64,000 nucleotides of DNA, from NCBI GenBank assembly GCA_002163245.1, contig MAAL01000063.1, positions 1-64,000 of the forward strand, in the 5' to 3' direction. The DNA comes from Gammaproteobacteria bacterium 42_54_T18. Lineage in GTDB: Bacteria; Pseudomonadota; Gammaproteobacteria; Pseudomonadales; Ketobacteraceae. Positions 60,518 through 64,000 of the stretch are shown one piece after another; the first letter of the stretch is position 1; each line of letters starts with the position of its first letter. A program made the translations under genes and the position numbers. A model generated the notes under the pieces. It did not search any database. It was not told where the DNA came from and saw only the letters and a list, made by a program, of their open reading frames with translations.

Positions 60518-61093
60518 GGCTATCCCAAGCATACCCTTACGTAACTTCTCATTTTTATGGGAGGGTTTGTCAATAATCCAGATACCAAATAGTGCTTTTT
60601 TCAGATCAAGACCTTCCTGTGTGGCAATGAAATTTTTGTTTTTGTAAAAACTAGTTCCTTTGTTCGGTTCATAAACGATGTTAAAAACGTCTCCTTTGCT
60701 GAACTTCTGCCTGAAAGCAGTGTAGACGAGATCAATTTTGTCTTTCAGTGGTGCCATATTCCCATTGGTTGATCTCTGAAACCCGGCTTCACAAGCTTCG
60801 ATAAAACGCTCGGAAGTGACTAGGCCGGAAGTAATGGTAATATTTATTGCCATTGGCTCATCAGCATCAATAATCTGTTTGAAATTATGGTTTTCTTTCG
60901 TTAAGTAAAGTCCCGCAACGTAGATATCAAAAAATGTTTTGGTTCTGATGCCGCCGCCATTTAGTATCAGCTTACCTGAGTCTGTCTGCATTGTTTCTGA
61001 AAGCTGAACACCTCCCACATCCCTTGCCTGTGCTGAAAGCGTAAAGGTTGCGAAGATAACAGCAATAGCTGCTGCAAGGATACTTTTTATCAT
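60512..61093 (-). CDS. Secreted chalcone-isomerase-like protein
   Basis: A 193-residue protein with a signal peptide (cleavage after AQA, residue 23), followed by a chalcone-isomerase-like fold: VQLSETMQTDSGKLILNGGGIRTK, a FDIYVAGLYL strand, an SGLVTSERFIEACEAGFQ helix and a late KKALFGIWIIDKPSHKNEKLRKGMLG helix. The bacterial CHI-like family is periplasmic and may bind fatty acids or other hydrophobic ligands; isomerase activity is not implied. ATG 61093 (AGGAGC upstream) is preferred to the 23-codon longer frame. Its stop lies inside the inverted repeat. Confidence 0.88.
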   Translation of the reverse strand: MIKSILAAAIAVIFATFTLSAQARDVGGVQLSETMQTDSGKLILNGGGIRTKTFFDIYVAGLYLTKENHNFKQIIDADEPMAINITITSGLVTSERFIEACEAGFQRSTNGNMAPLKDKIDLVYTAFRQKFSKGDVFNIVYEPNKGTSFYKNKNFIATQEGLDLKKALFGIWIIDKPSHKNEKLRKGMLGIAE

Positions 61094-61362
61094 TATATGC
61101 TCCTGTTGAAAGCTACGTTGCGGGCAGTGCACCAAACAGACAGTGTGCCATAGCCAGTTCATTTACAGAAGGGGAGGTCTGTCGAGCTTATTTGGTTCCT
61201 AATTTGTTGTGCCTGAAAAGTTATGTAATGGTGCGATAGTTATCGCTATTTGTCGCATATGTAGTAGAAAGCCTAGCCAATTGTCCGGATCGAGACATTC
61301 CGGCAGCGAATTTTTTAGTAAGTTGGGAAAAATACACCTAATTATAATAACTGATTGCTGCT

Positions 61363-64000
61363 ATGAACATTAAACTGCTAGTTTGCCTACTCTGTTTTGG
61401 AATAACCCTTCATGTAACTTTCTTTCATGTAACTGCCTTCGCTCAAGGTGACAATAGTGACGGTTTAATTGGTCATGATGAATTGCCCGAGGTACCGGCT
61501 ATTTTTCGTAGTGTGACAGGTATTATCGATAAGGAATTTTCCGGTCCTCATATGCCATTGCTGCGTCTATCAAAGGACGGAAGAATTGCGCTAAAAGCAG
61601 GGACTGCCTACGTTGTTAGGCCAACGGCAGTAAACTCAGCGGTGGTCGATCAGAAAAGGGGGGTAGTGGAAAACCTCATCAATTTTGAGGAAGGTGTCCC
61701 GCTGCCTTTTGCCGCACGTGAGATTGCTGTATGTGAACCCAATACCGGTAACCCTGTGAGTGGCATGAAGAATCCATACATGTGCGGTGTTAGCGGGAAA
61801 GACGATTGTTATGATCTCAATATTGTTACCCAGAGGAAAAAGTTTGGGGAATATGAAGAGGTTCTTTCTTTGCATAACGTCTTTACGACAATTCGTGTTG
61901 TAAACCCGAAAACCCCTAATGCTCGCATCGCTGAAGTTACCCATAAAGATATTTCTCAAAGGCTCCCCTATTTGACCTGGTTATTGGTCGAGCCCATGAC
62001 GCCTGCTGACGGGCGGTTACTGATTGGTCGCACTGAGTTGCAAACGCTTAGTTGGTATAACGAAAATACAGACTCCTATGAAACAGGGGAAAATATAGAC
62101 ATTGTATACTCCTATATCGAGGAGCCGCACCAGCCTTGTGATGTCAGCCAGTGGAAAGAGTTTAAGCCAATAAGCCACGCCCCCTATGATAAGCGTATTA
62201 ACCAACGTTATAAGTTTGCCTCACAGCCATTTCGAGATGCCTCTGGGCGAATTATTCCTGATGGTGAAGACATGCAGGGCTCCTATCCCTGGATCGATAA
62301 GGAGGCCGCCAATCTGTCTATGTTAATGGGGACAGAGTTATTAGAAGAAATAGATTTGGATGGAAATGTGATTACATCGCGTTACCCGACTCGTTGTGTC
62401 ATTGAGGGCTGTACTGACGAAGGAGGCGCTGATATTGAACAGCGATCGAATTTTGCTGGGTTGGCTATTTTTGGTGCGTGGACTCAAGGAAAGGTGATTT
62501 TAGTTGACGGGCTACTTAATGACATTGATTTCAAAATCGGCATGGCGGATGAGAAACACCGTTATGTGTCGCTTTACAAACCCGGTAGTGGTTTAACGGG
62601 AGAGGAAAACGGTGAAGTTAGAGTGGGGAGCGTGCGTCAAGAATCCGGTTTGTTAGAAAGAGAAATTTACGATGGTCCTACGGGGTATCATTTTGCAAGT
62701 TTTTTTGATTCGTTTGAGCAACGATTGAATTTTTGGCAGCCATTACGACCTGTTTCTCCTAAAGATGTGACTTGGTTGGCGAGCACCGGTAGGCATACCG
62801 TCGAACTTGCTTTTGACGATTATCTAAACCCAAATGCGTTTATCGTCTCAAATATGGTAGGGCTACTTGATCGCCTTGATCGTGACCCTAGAAGCGCTCG
62901 CTTTGCTGCTGATTATAAAGATGGCTGGAGTGTTGCAGACCAAGCATTTACCCAAGAAGTGAGAGTCCAGAATTCTGCAGCAGCGCTACCTGAATTTTGG
63001 CATATACCACGTTCTGGGAAATTGCATAATGCCCGGATAGAACCTGTGGCACTGGGTGGTGTACGTGGTAGAGGTATTTGGTTGAACGGAGAAGGCGCTT
63101 ATCTTAGTTATGATATTGAGGAACAGCCGCGACGAGTATCTGCGTTTCCCTGGAGTGTAGGTTTATTTCTTGACCCAAGGGGAGAAGGTGACAGAAAGGA
63201 CGGAACTGAAGAGGCGCTGTTACAATTCCCTGATGGAACTGTGCTTAGCTTGCTTAATCGACGGGTTATCCTGTATCGGGATGCAGAGGGGGAATTGTTA
63301 CATGATATTCAGCTGCCAACGCACCTAGAAAATAAGCAATGGGTACATGTTGCTTTAAATATACATCCAGGAGGGAAGCGTATTAAATTTCTTCTCAATG
63401 GTATGTTATACAATACTTTCAACAGTGTGCAGCCCATATTTCAGATGGACAGTGGCGAGATGCACGTTGGCTCTGCTCGTGTGCAGGGTGCAGAGGTTGT
63501 GAACTTTCGTGGCTGGTTGGATGAATTTAAAGTTTTTGCCCGACAGTTTACGCCAGAAGTTGACTGTAATAATGCTTACGGAACATTGATCGGTTTACCT
63601 AAAACGTATGAAGGTGACTGGAAACCGTTAGCCCAGCGTTATCCCGCGTTAACTCATGAGTATATGAATAATGCGTTAACTATGCGCGGTAAAGAGACAT
63701 ACCCACTGTATGCATGTTATCTCGATAATAGTTGGGATTACGCAGCGCATTTGGCGAACTACCCAGAAGGTACTGTAAGCCTCCGATCAGCTATTAATTT
63801 CCCTGAAGGGCCACTCTACTTCGATTCGCCACGCCCAGATTCGGTGTTTAATAGTTTTTGCCTAGACTGTCATCATGAAACCGGTCAAGTTGGGCTGACT
63901 ATCGATGCTTTACGATATAAGGCGGGTATAAGCGCTCAACATGATTCTCGCCGTCAGCCATTGCAACCTCCAGCGCTTGTTCGTGGTAATTTGCCCGTCG
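61363..64000 (+). CDS. Large secreted protein with LamG-like domain and CxxCH motif, cut by window end
   Basis: The frame is open from ATG 61363 to the last base (879 complete codons, no stop), so the C-terminus is missing. The protein has a signal peptide (cleavage after AFA, residue 27). The first 550 residues show no family I can name, with many aromatic and acidic residues. Residues about 567-726 resemble a LamG/concanavalin-like domain (GRGIWLNGEGAYLSYD, FLLNGMLYNTFNS, GWLDEFKVFAR). At 833-837 is a c-type haem motif CLDCH in FNSFCLDCHHETG. It may be a periplasmic or cell-surface cytochrome with a carbohydrate- or protein-binding module. The ribosome binding site is weak. Confidence 0.8.
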   Translation, partial: MNIKLLVCLLCFGITLHVTFFHVTAFAQGDNSDGLIGHDELPEVPAIFRSVTGIIDKEFSGPHMPLLRLSKDGRIALKAGTAYVVRPTAVNSAVVDQKRGVVENLINFEEGVPLPFAAREIAVCEPNTGNPVSGMKNPYMCGVSGKDDCYDLNIVTQRKKFGEYEEVLSLHNVFTTIRVVNPKTPNARIAEVTHKDISQRLPYLTWLLVEPMTPADGRLLIGRTELQTLSWYNENTDSYETGENIDIVYSYIEEPHQPCDVSQWKEFKPISHAPYDKRINQRYKFASQPFRDASGRIIPDGEDMQGSYPWIDKEAANLSMLMGTELLEEIDLDGNVITSRYPTRCVIEGCTDEGGADIEQRSNFAGLAIFGAWTQGKVILVDGLLNDIDFKIGMADEKHRYVSLYKPGSGLTGEENGEVRVGSVRQESGLLEREIYDGPTGYHFASFFDSFEQRLNFWQPLRPVSPKDVTWLASTGRHTVELAFDDYLNPNAFIVSNMVGLLDRLDRDPRSARFAADYKDGWSVADQAFTQEVRVQNSAAALPEFWHIPRSGKLHNARIEPVALGGVRGRGIWLNGEGAYLSYDIEEQPRRVSAFPWSVGLFLDPRGEGDRKDGTEEALLQFPDGTVLSLLNRRVILYRDAEGELLHDIQLPTHLENKQWVHVALNIHPGGKRIKFLLNGMLYNTFNSVQPIFQMDSGEMHVGSARVQGAEVVNFRGWLDEFKVFARQFTPEVDCNNAYGTLIGLPKTYEGDWKPLAQRYPALTHEYMNNALTMRGKETYPLYACYLDNSWDYAAHLANYPEGTVSLRSAINFPEGPLYFDSPRPDSVFNSFCLDCHHETGQVGLTIDALRYKAGISAQHDSRRQPLQPPALVRGNLPV

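Noticed and set aside
1-64000. CRISPR array, tRNA gene, transposase or prophage gene
   Set aside because: I looked for regular direct repeats with unique spacers, cloverleaf sequences and transposase or integrase motifs and found none that stand up.

Overview
The window looks like chromosomal DNA of a marine, aerobic gammaproteobacterium of the kind that degrades lipids, steroids or aromatics. This is inferred from gene order and protein families only; no 16S sequence is present. Housekeeping genes occupy roughly the first 16 kb: the 3' end of a 5S rRNA with its terminator, a GT-C-like membrane protein, a TetR regulator, two degenerate signalling proteins, a rhombosortase-like protease, then valS, a small conserved gene, holC and pepA on the minus strand, facing lptF-lptG on the plus strand. 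The holC-valS-pepA/lptFG order is typical of gammaproteobacteria.

From about 16.2 kb to 24 kb there is an unusual transport locus: an RND/MMPL-type exporter homologue, a TatT-like lipoprotein, an AdeT/TRAP-type periplasmic binding protein and a large TRAP permease with an N-terminal extension. A 169-bp leader module is duplicated in front of the RND gene and in front of the lipoprotein gene. It carries a short upstream ORF whose stop codon overlaps the lipoprotein start in the second copy.

From 24 kb to 46 kb is a mosaic of oxidative catabolic operons. One has an MpaB-like oxygenase, an acyl-CoA ligase, an aldehyde dehydrogenase and possibly a DUF445 protein. Next are a TetR gene with a G9 tract at its start and an outer-membrane protein/small periplasmic binding protein/diguanylate cyclase triad with overlapping genes. 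Then come an SDR-P450 pair, an ALDH-P450 pair, and a divergent locus with tetR-GST on one side and an aromatic-ring hydroxylase, extradiol dioxygenase, fumarylacetoacetase-like hydrolase and second GST on the other.

From 46 kb to 49 kb there is another TetR, a six-helix membrane protein, and a NorE/NorF-like pair in which the NorE (COX3-like) gene is frameshifted. From 49 kb to 60.5 kb there is a Crp/Fnr regulator, two acyl-CoA ligases and an operon with one complete SCP2-type thiolase, two related thiolase-fold proteins that lack the catalytic residues, two DUF35 proteins (one with a zinc ribbon, one without), an enoyl-CoA hydratase and an FAD oxidoreductase. The window ends inside a large secreted protein with a LamG-like region and a CxxCH haem motif.

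My reading is that 16-61 kb encodes uptake or sensing of a hydrophobic substrate, its oxidation (MpaB, P450s, SDR, ALDHs), CoA activation, non-standard carbon-carbon cleavage through the thiolase/DUF35 set, and extradiol ring cleavage. The substrate cannot be determined from sequence alone. The strongest candidates for something undescribed are the RND-TatT-TRAP hybrid with its duplicated leader and the thiolase-like/DUF35 operon.
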